Positions 8,005 to 17,096 of a stretch of 64,000 nucleotides of DNA are shown in pieces. Under the pieces are notes generated by a model. The model saw only the letters and a program-made list of their open reading frames with translations. It did no database searches and was not told the DNA's origin. Numbering within the stretch: the first letter of the stretch is position 1; every line of letters begins with the position of its first letter. Source of the stretch: Oceanihabitans sediminis (lineage in GTDB: Bacteria > Bacteroidota > Bacteroidia > Flavobacteriales > Flavobacteriaceae); contig NZ_QPIG01000001.1 in NCBI RefSeq assembly GCF_003337215.1, forward strand, positions 434,001 through 498,000, written 5' to 3'. Both the position numbers and the translations under genes were made by a program.

Positions 8005-8823
8005 ATGAATCAAGAAGATAAATTAAAAGTACTTAAGGACATCTTGCTTACAGATGAGCGGGAGTATGCCTCTTCCATTCATAAAAAAATAAAAATTCTT
8101 GAAGAAACAGTAAATAAAAAGAATAATTTATCTGAAAAAGTAGATCCTATTATTGAAGATAGATTACAGGAGTTTATTAAAGAAATACCAAAAACGCTAG
8201 GACCAACAATTACCGAAACACTTAAGTCAGAAATCAAGAACTCTCAAGACGCCGTTGTTGAAGCAATGTACCCTATTCTAGGTAGAATGATTAAAAAGTA
8301 CATTCAAAATGAAATCCAAGTGCTTTCTGAAAAAATCAACCAACAACTAAACAACACCTTTTCCTTTAAAAATTTAAAGCGAAAAATAAAATCAAAAATG
8401 TCTGGGGTTAGTGAAGCTGATTTAATCATCAATGAGCTTCAGCAAACCAAATTGAACCAATTTTTAGTTATCGAAAAGGGTTCAGGATTATTAATTTCAA
8501 AATACTCCAAAACAGATGATATAGATGAAGAAATGGTTGCAGGTATGCTTACAGCTATAAAAAGTTTTGTAGAAGATGCTTTCAAATCTAACAATCAAGA
8601 ATTAGAACTTATTAACTATGAAACTTATAGTATTTATATTCAAAACTTCTCTTCCTATTATATTGCCGTTGCTATTTCCGGGGTGTTTCAAGCAGAACAC
8701 AGAAGCAAATTAGAGGACAAACTATTAGATTTTGCTCAGAATGTTATTAATAAAACAGACTTAAAAAACACAGAATCATTAACAAAAAAACTAAAAGCAT
8801 ATTTCTCAAATGAGTTTATCTAA
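8005..8823 (+). CDS. coiled-coil protein with a longin/roadblock-like C-terminal domain
   Basis: In this 272-residue protein, residues 1-130 are mainly charged helix with coiled-coil character. Residues about 145-250 read as an alternating strand/helix domain: NQFLVIEKGSGLLISKYS, then DEEMVAGMLTAIKSFVEDAF, then ISYIYIQNF-like strands. That pattern resembles longin or roadblock folds, which often pair with small GTPases (for example MglB with MglA). The fold call is inferred from pattern, not from a search. Its last 14 bases overlap the start of the GTPase gene, a strong sign of coupled translation. Confidence 0.75.
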   Translation: MNQEDKLKVLKDILLTDEREYASSIHKKIKILEETVNKKNNLSEKVDPIIEDRLQEFIKEIPKTLGPTITETLKSEIKNSQDAVVEAMYPILGRMIKKYIQNEIQVLSEKINQQLNNTFSFKNLKRKIKSKMSGVSEADLIINELQQTKLNQFLVIEKGSGLLISKYSKTDDIDEEMVAGMLTAIKSFVEDAFKSNNQELELINYETYSIYIQNFSSYYIAVAISGVFQAEHRSKLEDKLLDFAQNVINKTDLKNTESLTKKLKAYFSNEFI

Positions 8824-9301
8824 AAAAATTGTTTTGTTAGGCCATTTTGGCGTTGGTAAATCCTCACTAATTAGACGTTTTGTAGAAGATACTTTTACAG
8901 ACAATTACAAAGTAACTATTGGAGTTCACATCTTAAAAAAAGAGGTGGAAGTTACAGATAAAACTATTGTAAATTTAATTATTTGGGACTTAGAAGGTAA
9001 TGACGATATTGCTAATACAAGACCATCCTATATGTTAGGAACTAATGGTATTATATATGTATACGACCTAACAAGACCTACTACCTACCAAGATCTAAAA
9101 AAAGATTTAGATTTTATTAAAACCAATTATGCTAACATCCCTATCAAAGTTGTAGGAAACAAAAAAGACTTAGTTACTAATGTTTTTTTAAAAGAAAACG
9201 AAGATGCTTTTCAGCCTTATACCGATTTCTTTACTAGTGCTAAGAAAAACACTAAAGTTGACAAGATGTTTTCAACTTTAGCTAAAGATTTAATACTTTA
9301 A
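8810..9301 (+). CDS. Ras/Rab-like small GTPase
   Basis: The 163-residue protein has all G motifs of the Ras superfamily: P-loop GHFGVGKSS (Gly11-Lys17-Ser18), switch I with Thr36 in YKVTIGVH, switch II DLEG at 60-63, NKKD at 117-120, and SAK at 143-145. The residue after DLEG is Asn64 where Ras has the catalytic Gln61, so intrinsic hydrolysis may be slow or need a GAP. No C-terminal lipidation Cys is present, so it is likely soluble or recruited by partners. It overlaps the longin/roadblock-like gene by 14 bases and ends 2 bases before the hybrid kinase gene. It is not obviously MglA; it may belong to the uncharacterised prokaryotic Ras-like groups. Confidence 0.9.
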   Translation: MSLSKKIVLLGHFGVGKSSLIRRFVEDTFTDNYKVTIGVHILKKEVEVTDKTIVNLIIWDLEGNDDIANTRPSYMLGTNGIIYVYDLTRPTTYQDLKKDLDFIKTNYANIPIKVVGNKKDLVTNVFLKENEDAFQPYTDFFTSAKKNTKVDKMFSTLAKDLIL

Positions 9302-9303
9302 TA

Positions 9304-10818
9304 ATGCTTCAAGAGTTAAAAAAATCTCACAAAAAAGACTTCACTCAATATATTCTTCTTGACAACAAAGGAAATATTATTGATTCTGATGGTGTTTTTT
9401 ATTCACAAATTATAAATAAAAACATCAGTAGTTTACATCCTTTTTTTGAAAGCTTCAGCTACTCTCTTAGTATCCCGAAGAAAGAACTTATATTTTCTTG
9501 TATTCATTTAAATACCGATAAAGGCAATATCATTTCGGATATCCTCATAAAAACTTTAGATGACGATAATGCTTTAATTATAATACAAGATTTATCTACG
9601 CATTATAAAAATTACCAATTAACTGCTCAAAAAAGAAATGAGTCTGTAATTAACTCACAAATACTAGAATTAAAAAACAAGTATTTAAAAGAGAAAGAAG
9701 AGTTTAAAAACAACTTTATTGCTAATTTTAGTCACGACATTAGAGAGCCACTTTCCGGAATAAGCACTTTTGTTGAAATTTTAAACAAAACCAATCTAAA
9801 CGCAGAACAGAAAGGTTATGTAAATCTTATTTATGCTTCATCCAATCATTTAAAACATATGATTGAAGACATTTTAGATATTGCAAAAAAAGAAGTTGGT
9901 AAGCTTAACCTCGTAGAAGAATCTTTTAATTTAAAAGTGTTTATTGAATCCCTAGTTTTATCTCATCAAGTTAAAGCAAAACAAAAAAGCTTAGATTTTG
10001 AATTAGAACTAGATTCCAAAACACCAGAATTCATACTTGGAGACCCATACAGATTAAAACAAATTCTAGATAATTTACTAGACAATGCATTAAAGTTTAC
10101 CCATAAAGGGGAAATAAAACTTCATGTATCCCTCAACCAAATAAGAGCGAATAAAGCAAGTATACATTTTAAAGTTTCAGATACAGGAATTGGTATTGAA
10201 GAAGAAAATTTCGAAAAAATATTTGACAGTTTTACGCAGCTTCATCAAGAACACCACATACAAGGAAACGGCTTAGGCTTAGCAATAGCGAAGAGTCTTA
10301 TAGAATTACAAGAAGGCACTATTTCTGTTACTAGCATAAAGGATAAAGGCACAACTTTTTCAACTAACTTAAGCTTTAAGGTTGATAATTCTAATCCCCA
10401 AAAAGTAGAAACAAATTCTACCATAGAAATTAAAGGCAAAAAAGAAAAGTATCATATTCTTTTAGTAGAACATTCTGAAATCACACAGCTTGCCGTTCTT
10501 AAAATCTTAGCAGCAAAACGCAAATTCTATTTAGACATTGTTTCAGATCCAGAAGATGTTATTCCTATTTTAGAAAATCAAAATGTAGATGTTATTTTGA
10601 TGGATATTAATCTGCCAAAGTTATCTGGTGACGAACTAGCGAAACAAATAAGACAACTTTCAGACAAAACACTTAAAAAGACACCAATTATAGCATTAAC
10701 AGGAAAGGTTTTTCCAGAAGACTTAAAACGCTATAAAAAAGCAAAAATAAACGAAGTGGTTTCCAAACCATTTGATGAAGCAAGTTTACTAAACGCCATC
10801 AATAAACACTTAAAATAA
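9304..10818 (+). CDS. hybrid histidine kinase with PAS-like sensor and receiver
   Basis: The 504-residue cytoplasmic protein has no membrane segment. The first ~110 residues look PAS-like (YILLDNKGNIIDSDGVF). A coiled coil leads to the HisKA box NFSHDIREPLSG with the phospho-acceptor His144. The ATPase domain shows NLLDNALKFT, DTGIGIEEENF and GNGLGLAIAKSL. The C-terminal receiver has LLVEHSE, phospho-acceptor Asp434 in VILMDINLP, and the SKPF Lys motif. A soluble hybrid kinase next to a small GTPase suggests that the GTPase or its partner feeds the PAS region, or that the kinase controls GTPase state; this is inference. No separate output regulator is encoded nearby. Confidence 0.92.
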   Translation: MLQELKKSHKKDFTQYILLDNKGNIIDSDGVFYSQIINKNISSLHPFFESFSYSLSIPKKELIFSCIHLNTDKGNIISDILIKTLDDDNALIIIQDLSTHYKNYQLTAQKRNESVINSQILELKNKYLKEKEEFKNNFIANFSHDIREPLSGISTFVEILNKTNLNAEQKGYVNLIYASSNHLKHMIEDILDIAKKEVGKLNLVEESFNLKVFIESLVLSHQVKAKQKSLDFELELDSKTPEFILGDPYRLKQILDNLLDNALKFTHKGEIKLHVSLNQIRANKASIHFKVSDTGIGIEEENFEKIFDSFTQLHQEHHIQGNGLGLAIAKSLIELQEGTISVTSIKDKGTTFSTNLSFKVDNSNPQKVETNSTIEIKGKKEKYHILLVEHSEITQLAVLKILAAKRKFYLDIVSDPEDVIPILENQNVDVILMDINLPKLSGDELAKQIRQLSDKTLKKTPIIALTGKVFPEDLKRYKKAKINEVVSKPFDEASLLNAINKHLK

Positions 10819-10850
10819 AAAAGGCGAATTCTGTTGAATTCGCCTTTTTT
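10817..10850 (+). terminator. bidirectional rho-independent terminator
   Basis: A 15-base perfect stem (AAAAAAGGCGAATTC, loop TGTT, GAATTCGCCTTTTTT) overlaps the stop of the hybrid kinase gene. The A-run on one side and T-run on the other let it end both that operon and the convergent terB-like gene. Confidence 0.9.
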
Positions 10851-10867
10851 ATATACATAGAATAAAC

Positions 10868-11299
10868 TTATCTATTCATGTTTTTAATTTCATCTATAAA
10901 AGTATCTAAATCCGCACCCTGTCTTACTAAAGTAAGTGCTTTATCTGTTACATACTTCACATTTGAAGAATTGAATCCTAATCCAACTGCTATCTTATTT
11001 AAAAGCAGTCCTTCGTATTCTCCTTCAATATGATCCACATATACCATTCTTACTAAATCATATAAACGCTCTAAACGGTTATCATAAGATGTTGGAGGAT
11101 TAATAGGATGAGAAGCATAATCTTTTAAGATTATTTTAAAATCATCCTCACTAATATTTAAATTTCTAGCTAATCTTTCTAAAAACGCTCTTTCTTCATC
11201 TGTAATAACACCGTCAGCCATTGCAACTCTTACAATTGACGCGAAATGATCTTCATTACGTTTTTTAAATCCACTATCAAATAAATCTGAAATTGACAT
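10868..11299 (-). CDS. TerB-family tellurite-resistance-like protein
   Basis: Taken from the internal Met at 11299 (MSISDLFDSGF), the protein has 143 residues. It shows the TerB-like helical pattern with acidic metal-binding helices: RVAMADGVITDEERAFLERLA and DFKIILKDYA. I prefer this start because a TATCTTTG -7 box lies at 11323-11330, inside the longer frame that would start at 11344. Solitary TerB-like proteins are common in Flavobacteriaceae, and no other ter genes are nearby. Function is unproven. Confidence 0.85.
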   Translation of the reverse strand: MSISDLFDSGFKKRNEDHFASIVRVAMADGVITDEERAFLERLARNLNISEDDFKIILKDYASHPINPPTSYDNRLERLYDLVRMVYVDHIEGEYEGLLLNKIAVGLGFNSSNVKYVTDKALTLVRQGADLDTFIDEIKNMNR

Positions 11300-11322
11300 A
11301 TATTTTCTTTTTTTATACCCAA

Positions 11323-11330
11323 CAAAGATA
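11323..11330 (-). promoter_or_regulatory. -7 box for the TerB-like gene
   Basis: Minus-strand TATCTTTG matches TAnnTTTG exactly, 23 bases upstream of the chosen start. It argues against the longer start at 11344. Confidence 0.6.
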
Positions 11331-11454
11331 ATTAAACAAAACACTTTTTAAAACATTATTATTAGCTTTTTTTAATGCAAAAACAATCCTCTTAGAAGGA
11401 AACTATCACTAAAAAAAACACCACTCTATTAATGGCATAAAACATTGTATGTTT

Positions 11455-11462
11455 TATCTTTG
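11455..11462 (+). promoter_or_regulatory. -7 box for mfd
   Basis: TATCTTTG matches TAnnTTTG exactly and ends 16 bases before the GTG start of mfd, so the untranslated leader would be very short. Confidence 0.55.
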
Positions 11463-11478
11463 CACAAAATTAAATTAG

Positions 11479-14400
11479 GTGAGTAAAACACTTCTCTCGC
11501 AAAATTACGCACAGTTATTGCAAACGCAAAAACTGCAAACTGCTATTGCCCAACCCGAAAATAAAATACATATAAAAGGCCTAGTTGGTTCTTCTGTATC
11601 CTTCATTATTTCTGAATGTTTTAAACAAGCAGAAAGACCATTCCTGCTCATTTTTAATGACAAGGAAGAAGCTGCCTTTTACCTAAACGATTTAGAGCAA
11701 CTTCTTAATGATAAAGATGTTCTTTTTTACCCTGGAAGCTACAGGAGACCCTATCAAATTGAAGAAACAGACAATGCTAACGTATTGCTTAGAGCGGAAG
11801 TTTTAAACCGAATAAACTCACGCCGAAAACCAGCAATAATTGTTACTTATCCGGATGCGCTTTTTGAAAAGGTTGTTACCCGTAAAGAATTAGAAAAAAA
11901 TACTTTAAAAGTTTCAGTAAATGATAACTTATCCATTGAATTTGTAAACGAAGTTTTATTCGAATACAAGTTTAAACGTGTTGATTTTGTTACAGAACCT
12001 GGGGAGTTTTCGGTTAGAGGTGGAATTGTAGATGTGTTTTCTTTTTCACACGACGAGCCATACCGAATAGAGTTTTTTGGAGATGAAGTGGATAGCATCC
12101 GAACTTTTGATGTGGAAACACAACTCTCAACCGAACAGATTAAAAAAATAAGCATCATTCCAAATGTTGCTAATAAACTTATTGAAGAAAGTAGACAGAG
12201 TTTCTTAGATTATTTGGCTGCAAAAACGGTAGTCTTTTCTAAAAACACCGATTTAATGCTTTCAAGAATTGACGAGTTTTTTGAAAAAGCTGAAGACGCC
12301 TTCAAAAGTCTTAACTCCGAATTAAAACATGCGGAGCCTGACGAGTTATTCTGTAACTCTACTACTTTAAAAAAGCAACTACTAGACTTTACTGTAGTAG
12401 AATTTGGTTCGCAATCGGTTTTTAAAACTAGCGAGAATGTTATTCCATTCAACACAACACCACAACCGGCTTTCAACAAAAATTTCAACTTACTTATAGA
12501 TAACCTAAACAGCAATCACAACAAAGGTTATACTAATTATATCGCCTGTGTAAGCGAACAACAAGCAAAACGTTTTCATGATATTTTTGACGATGTAGAA
12601 CAGGATGTACATTATAAAACCATTGTACTTTCTTTATTTCAAGGTTTTGTAGATAACGACAGCAAAATAGTTTGTTATACCGACCATCAAATCTTTGAAC
12701 GATACCATAAATTTCACCTTAAAAATGGTTATGCAAAAAAGCAATCCCTAACCTTGAAGGAGCTTACTAATTTAGATATTGGGGATTATGTTACACATAT
12801 TGACCATGGAATTGGTAGGTTTGGCGGACTTCAGAAAATAAATGTAGAAGGGAAAAAGCAAGAAGCAATCAAATTAATTTATGGAGAACGCGACATCCTT
12901 TATCTAAGTATTCACTCGCTTCATAAAATCACCAAGTTTAATGGAAAAGATGGAAAAGCACCAAAGGTTTATAAACTTGGAAGCAAAGCTTGGAGAACAT
13001 TAAAGCAAAAAACAAAATCTAGAGTTAAAGAAATTGCCTTTAACTTAATTCAAGTATATGCAAAACGTAAACTAGAAAAAGGCTATCAATACAATCCTGA
13101 TTCTTATTTACAGCATGAGTTAGAAGCGTCTTTCCTTTATGAAGACACACCAGACCAAAGCTCTGCAACTGCAGATATTAAAGCAGATATGGAAAGTGAA
13201 AGACCAATGGATAGATTGGTTTGTGGTGATGTTGGTTTTGGTAAAACAGAAGTTGCAATTCGTGCTGCTTTTAAAGCTGTAGATAACGGAAAACAAGTTG
13301 CTGTTCTAGTACCTACAACTATTTTGGCATATCAACACTCTAGAACTTTTAAAGAGCGTTTAAAAGATTTTCCAATAACAGTAGATTATCTAAACCGTTT
13401 TAGAACAGCTAAAGAAAAACGCGAGACTCTAGAAAAGCTAGAAAAAGGACATGTAGATATTATTATTGGCACACACCAACTAGTAAATAAAAACGTAAAA
13501 TTTAAAGACCTTGGCTTACTGATTGTAGACGAAGAACAGAAATTTGGAGTTGCAGTAAAAGAAAAACTTAAAACACTTAAGGAAAACGTAGATGTTTTAA
13601 CCCTTACAGCAACGCCAATTCCTAGAACGCTTCAGTTTAGCTTGATGGCAGCAAGAGATTTATCGGTTATAACCACTCCTCCACCAAATCGTTATCCTAT
13701 AGAAAGTCATGTGATTCGCTTTAGCGAAGAAGCCATTCGTGATGCTATTAGTTATGAAATTCAGCGTGGTGGACAAATATTCTTTATCCACAACAGAATT
13801 GAAAATATTAAAGAAGTTGCCGGAATGATTCAGCGCCTAGTACCAGATGCAAAAATTGGTATTGGTCACGGACAAATGGAAGGAAAGAAATTAGAGCAAC
13901 TCATGCTTTCCTTTATAAATGGTGACTTTGATGTTTTAATTAGTACCACCATTGTAGAAAGTGGTTTAGATGTACCAAACGCAAACACCATTTTTATTAA
14001 TAACGCCAATAATTTCGGACTAAGCGACTTACACCAAATGCGTGGTCGTGTTGGAAGAAGTAATAAGAAAGCATTCTGTTATTTTATTACTCCAGAATAC
14101 TCTGCTATGACCGAAGACGCTAGAAAACGTATGACTGCTTTAGAACAGTTTTCAGAACTTGGTAGCGGATTCAATATCGCTATGAAAGATTTAGAAATTC
14201 GTGGAGCCGGAGATCTTTTAGGTGGTGAACAAAGCGGATTTATTAGTGATATAGGTTTCGATACTTATCAGAAAATTCTAAATGAAGCTATTGAAGAATT
14301 AAAAGAAAACGAGTTTAAAGATTTATATCCAGACGACGGAAAAGAAAAAGAATTCGTAAAAGATATTACTATTGATAGTGACTTCTCACTACTGTTTCCA

Positions 14401-14820
14401 GACGATTACGTTAATAATATCGCAGAAAGATTAAACCTATACACCCAATTAAACGATCTTAAAACCGAAGAAGAGCTCCTTACTTTTGAAGAGCAACTTA
14501 TAGATAGATTTGGAGAACTTCCAACACAGGTAGTAGACTTACTAAATTCTGTTAGAATCAAATGGATTGCATCCAAAATAGGTTTAGAAAAGGTAATCAT
14601 GAAAAAAGGCAAATTGGTTGGATATTTTATTAGCGACCAACAAAGTGCATTTTATCAGAGCCCAGGTTTCACTAAAGTATTACAATATGTGCAGCAAAAC
14701 CCGAGAGCATGTAATATGAAACAAAAAGACACTAGGACCGGCTTAAGATTATTGCTTGCTTTTGATAAGATTAATTCGGTAGAAAAGGCATTAAACGCCT
14801 TAAAGCCTTTTTTGGCATAA
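11479..14820 (+). CDS. mfd: transcription-repair coupling factor
   Basis: This 1113-residue protein has the Mfd order: UvrB-like N-terminus (PGSYRRPYQIEETDNANVLLRAE region), RNA-polymerase-interacting domain (IGDYVTHIDHGIGRF), then a RecG-like translocase with Walker A GDVGFGKTE, DEEQ box, motif III TLTATPIPRTLQ, and QMRGRVGRS, and a C-terminal TRCF domain. It releases stalled RNA polymerase at DNA lesions and recruits UvrA. The start is GTG at 11479; it is set by the -7 box just upstream and by the match of MSKTLLSQNYAQLL to the family start. Confidence 0.97.
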   Translation: MSKTLLSQNYAQLLQTQKLQTAIAQPENKIHIKGLVGSSVSFIISECFKQAERPFLLIFNDKEEAAFYLNDLEQLLNDKDVLFYPGSYRRPYQIEETDNANVLLRAEVLNRINSRRKPAIIVTYPDALFEKVVTRKELEKNTLKVSVNDNLSIEFVNEVLFEYKFKRVDFVTEPGEFSVRGGIVDVFSFSHDEPYRIEFFGDEVDSIRTFDVETQLSTEQIKKISIIPNVANKLIEESRQSFLDYLAAKTVVFSKNTDLMLSRIDEFFEKAEDAFKSLNSELKHAEPDELFCNSTTLKKQLLDFTVVEFGSQSVFKTSENVIPFNTTPQPAFNKNFNLLIDNLNSNHNKGYTNYIACVSEQQAKRFHDIFDDVEQDVHYKTIVLSLFQGFVDNDSKIVCYTDHQIFERYHKFHLKNGYAKKQSLTLKELTNLDIGDYVTHIDHGIGRFGGLQKINVEGKKQEAIKLIYGERDILYLSIHSLHKITKFNGKDGKAPKVYKLGSKAWRTLKQKTKSRVKEIAFNLIQVYAKRKLEKGYQYNPDSYLQHELEASFLYEDTPDQSSATADIKADMESERPMDRLVCGDVGFGKTEVAIRAAFKAVDNGKQVAVLVPTTILAYQHSRTFKERLKDFPITVDYLNRFRTAKEKRETLEKLEKGHVDIIIGTHQLVNKNVKFKDLGLLIVDEEQKFGVAVKEKLKTLKENVDVLTLTATPIPRTLQFSLMAARDLSVITTPPPNRYPIESHVIRFSEEAIRDAISYEIQRGGQIFFIHNRIENIKEVAGMIQRLVPDAKIGIGHGQMEGKKLEQLMLSFINGDFDVLISTTIVESGLDVPNANTIFINNANNFGLSDLHQMRGRVGRSNKKAFCYFITPEYSAMTEDARKRMTALEQFSELGSGFNIAMKDLEIRGAGDLLGGEQSGFISDIGFDTYQKILNEAIEELKENEFKDLYPDDGKEKEFVKDITIDSDFSLLFPDDYVNNIAERLNLYTQLNDLKTEEELLTFEEQLIDRFGELPTQVVDLLNSVRIKWIASKIGLEKVIMKKGKLVGYFISDQQSAFYQSPGFTKVLQYVQQNPRACNMKQKDTRTGLRLLLAFDKINSVEKALNALKPFLA

Positions 14821-14850
14821 CGTTTGAACTAGTTAAGAAAACCAATTATA

Positions 14851-16215
14851 ATGACTAAGAAATTATTTTTTTTATTAGCTTTTTTGCCTAGTATTCTTTT
14901 GGCACAACACACAATAAAAGGAACATTCAGCCCTGCAGAAGAGTTTAAGTTCGCCATTCTTTATAAAGTTACACCAACAACATCTATGTATGTAGCTAAT
15001 ACAGGAATAGATGAAAACGGAAATTTTGAGTTTCCTCTAGATGAAACTGTAGCTCCTGGAATGTACCGAATTGTTTATGCCGTACCGCAAGACGAATATA
15101 ATTTTGATGTCATCTATAATGCTAAAGAAGATATCGAACTTACCTTCAACCTAGAAGAAGGAGTAAAATATATAGCTTCTAAAGAAAACACGCTACTTGA
15201 CGCTTACAACAAAAGTCTGCAGTTAATTAGCAAAAACATACATGCATATTTTTCAAGCGCTTCACAAAGCGAAGAAGAATTTCATAAGGTTTTTGATGTT
15301 TTAAAAGAAACACAAAAAGAATTTGAAACAGCTTCCCAAGGACTTCTAGCAGCCAATTTCGTTAAAGCAAGTAAGCCATATATTCCAGCAAAAAAGGAAG
15401 ATGCACAGACTTTTTCTAAAAACTTAAAAGCAAATTATTTTACTAATATAGACTTCGGAAATAAAACCCTACAAAGCTCTAGTTTCTTAATAGAAACAGC
15501 TTTAAATTTTGTATTTACATTTACCGATAATAACAATAAAAATGAAGCTTTCAAAAACAACATTGACATTGTCATAGAAGCTATTGGAGAAAATCCTGTT
15601 ATAAAAGAAATTATTACCGAAGTGCTTTTTAATCAGTTTGCAGACAGTAATAACGAGGAAGTTGCTAACTATATTTCAGAGCAATATTTGCTAGCAATAG
15701 CGAAAGAAAAAAAGGATGAAGAACTAATTGAAAGACTTACTGTTTATAAAAACACATCTATTGGCGCTCTTGCTCCAAATTTCCCAATAGAAATTAAAAA
15801 AGGAGAGCAATTTGTAAAAACAGATCTTTACAAATACGACGAGGCTGCACAGTACATAATTGTTTTTTGGAGCAGCACTTGTTCACATTGCTTAAACGAA
15901 TTACCTAAAGTACATAGGTATATAGAAGCTTTAGAAAGCAAAAAAGTAAAAGTAATTGCAGTTGCATTAGAAGATGATATTTACAGATGGAAAGACAGAA
16001 CTTACGACTTCCCAGAATTTATTCATGTGTTTGGAAAAGGAAAATGGGAGAACCCAATTGGTGATGCTTATGGTGTAACTGCTACTCCGACCTATTTTAT
16101 TCTAGATGCCGATAAAAAAGTAATTGCAAAACCTTATGATTTCCCTGCAATTGAAGTTTTTTATAAAAAACATCCTATTATTTTAGAAAAGAAGAAAGCC
16201 GAAAGCGAGCATTAA
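14851..16215 (+). CDS. exported TlpA-like thioredoxin domain protein
   Basis: The 454-residue protein begins with a signal peptide (KKLFFLLAFLPSILLAQ). A long N-terminal beta-rich region is followed, from about residue 305, by a thioredoxin fold with the redox pair Cys344 and Cys347 (SSTCSHCLNELP) and a cis-Pro segment TATPTYFIL. It is probably a periplasmic disulfide oxidoreductase of the TlpA/ResA class, as is common in Bacteroidota. It starts 30 bases after mfd and may be co-transcribed. The substrate is unknown. Confidence 0.9.
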   Translation: MTKKLFFLLAFLPSILLAQHTIKGTFSPAEEFKFAILYKVTPTTSMYVANTGIDENGNFEFPLDETVAPGMYRIVYAVPQDEYNFDVIYNAKEDIELTFNLEEGVKYIASKENTLLDAYNKSLQLISKNIHAYFSSASQSEEEFHKVFDVLKETQKEFETASQGLLAANFVKASKPYIPAKKEDAQTFSKNLKANYFTNIDFGNKTLQSSSFLIETALNFVFTFTDNNNKNEAFKNNIDIVIEAIGENPVIKEIITEVLFNQFADSNNEEVANYISEQYLLAIAKEKKDEELIERLTVYKNTSIGALAPNFPIEIKKGEQFVKTDLYKYDEAAQYIIVFWSSTCSHCLNELPKVHRYIEALESKKVKVIAVALEDDIYRWKDRTYDFPEFIHVFGKGKWENPIGDAYGVTATPTYFILDADKKVIAKPYDFPAIEVFYKKHPIILEKKKAESEH

Positions 16216-16278
16216 TACGCCTTTGTTTAGTAAAAGACTTCTTTTAATTATAGTATATTGCATATATAATTCATTCTT

Positions 16279-16503
16279 ATGAAATTAAACTTATTGTCTT
16301 GCGATGCTATAAGACCCGATAGAAGAGCAATTGCTAAATGTATAGAAGAGGTAGCAACTAGCATGAGTGCTTCTTTAGCCCAAGAACTTACTGATATTCT
16401 TTTAGAAGGAGATGCCGTAGATATTGAAGTAGCGGATAAAAATTCTGGTTCGGTGTTAAGGTCTTTGCGAAAACTAAGCATAGACTATGAAATTATAGAG
16501 TGA
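16279..16503 (+). CDS. small acidic protein, unknown
   Basis: The 74-residue frame begins MKLNLLSCDAIRPDRRAIAKC and ends in VLRSLRKLSIDYEIIE. The pattern of two helices, then a strand, a helix and a strand (DAVDIEVA / SVLRSLRKL / DYEIIE) recalls the C-terminal domain of ribosomal protein L7/L12, but this is only a visual similarity. An overlapping 77-codon frame runs on the minus strand. I prefer the plus strand because of its acidic, structured composition and its position just after the thioredoxin gene. Confidence 0.6.
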   Translation: MKLNLLSCDAIRPDRRAIAKCIEEVATSMSASLAQELTDILLEGDAVDIEVADKNSGSVLRSLRKLSIDYEIIE

Positions 16504-16540
16504 TTTTCACTTTATAATTTTCGTTAAATTCATTCGAAAC

Positions 16541-16900
16541 TTAAAAATGATAAAAGGCATTTTCTAAATGCTCTATTTCATAAGTTTTTCCGGTTTTAAC
16601 AACGGCAATAATATCAAATCGAACCTCAACATCTAATTCGTTTGCTATTACATATTCATCTACAGCTTTTACTAAACGTTGAATTTGTTTTGGCTTTACA
16701 AAGTCCTGCGGATTTCCAAAATCGATAGTAGATCGAGTTTTCACTTCTACAATAGCCAACACGTCATTTAACTTTGCTATAATATCTACTTCTGCTTTTT
16801 GAAATCTATAATTACGCTCTAAAATATAGTAGCCTTTTTGCAATAAATAATCTACTGCAAGGTCTTCCCCTATTTTACCAAGTTCATTATGTTGTGCCAT
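16541..16900 (-). CDS. yraN: YraN-family (UPF0102) endonuclease-like protein
   Basis: At 119 residues it has the normal YraN length. The start NELGKIGEDLAVDYLLQKGY, then AEVDIIAKLNDVLAIVEVKTRS, gives the D...ExK signature of a PD-(D/E)XK fold. The family is often described as Holliday-junction-resolvase-like, but biochemical function is not settled. It is transcribed alone, leftward, against the preceding small gene. Confidence 0.92.
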   Translation of the reverse strand: MAQHNELGKIGEDLAVDYLLQKGYYILERNYRFQKAEVDIIAKLNDVLAIVEVKTRSTIDFGNPQDFVKPKQIQRLVKAVDEYVIANELDVEVRFDIIAVVKTGKTYEIEHLENAFYHF

Positions 16901-17066
16901 ATCAACTTTCTATAAACCCTTTTAAACTGCTTCTTGTTTCTTCCGCGAAAGCGAAACCATATATAACAACAAGATAATAAATTAGCAGCATTTAGCCTAA
17001 GTTCCTATCAGCTGCAAGCCACAAGCAACAATCCTTGTATAACTTTATAAATCCTATAAGAAGTCC

Positions 17067-17074
17067 TATCTTTG
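17067..17074 (+). promoter_or_regulatory. -7 box for the zinc-ribbon membrane protein gene
   Basis: TATCTTTG matches TAnnTTTG and ends 22 bases before the ATG at 17097. Confidence 0.5.
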
Positions 17075-17096
17075 CAGTTAGTTTAAAATTAGCAAA

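Noticed and set aside
12210-12515. Minus-strand frames inside mfd (also 11847-12158 and 14406-14612)
   Set aside because: They lie wholly within a well-supported gene and read as Ser/Leu/Phe-rich antisense translation.
16921-16980. GCGAAAGCG short palindrome-like sequence as a mobile or REP element
   Set aside because: It occurs once here, is short, and has no second copy or terminal repeats in the window.
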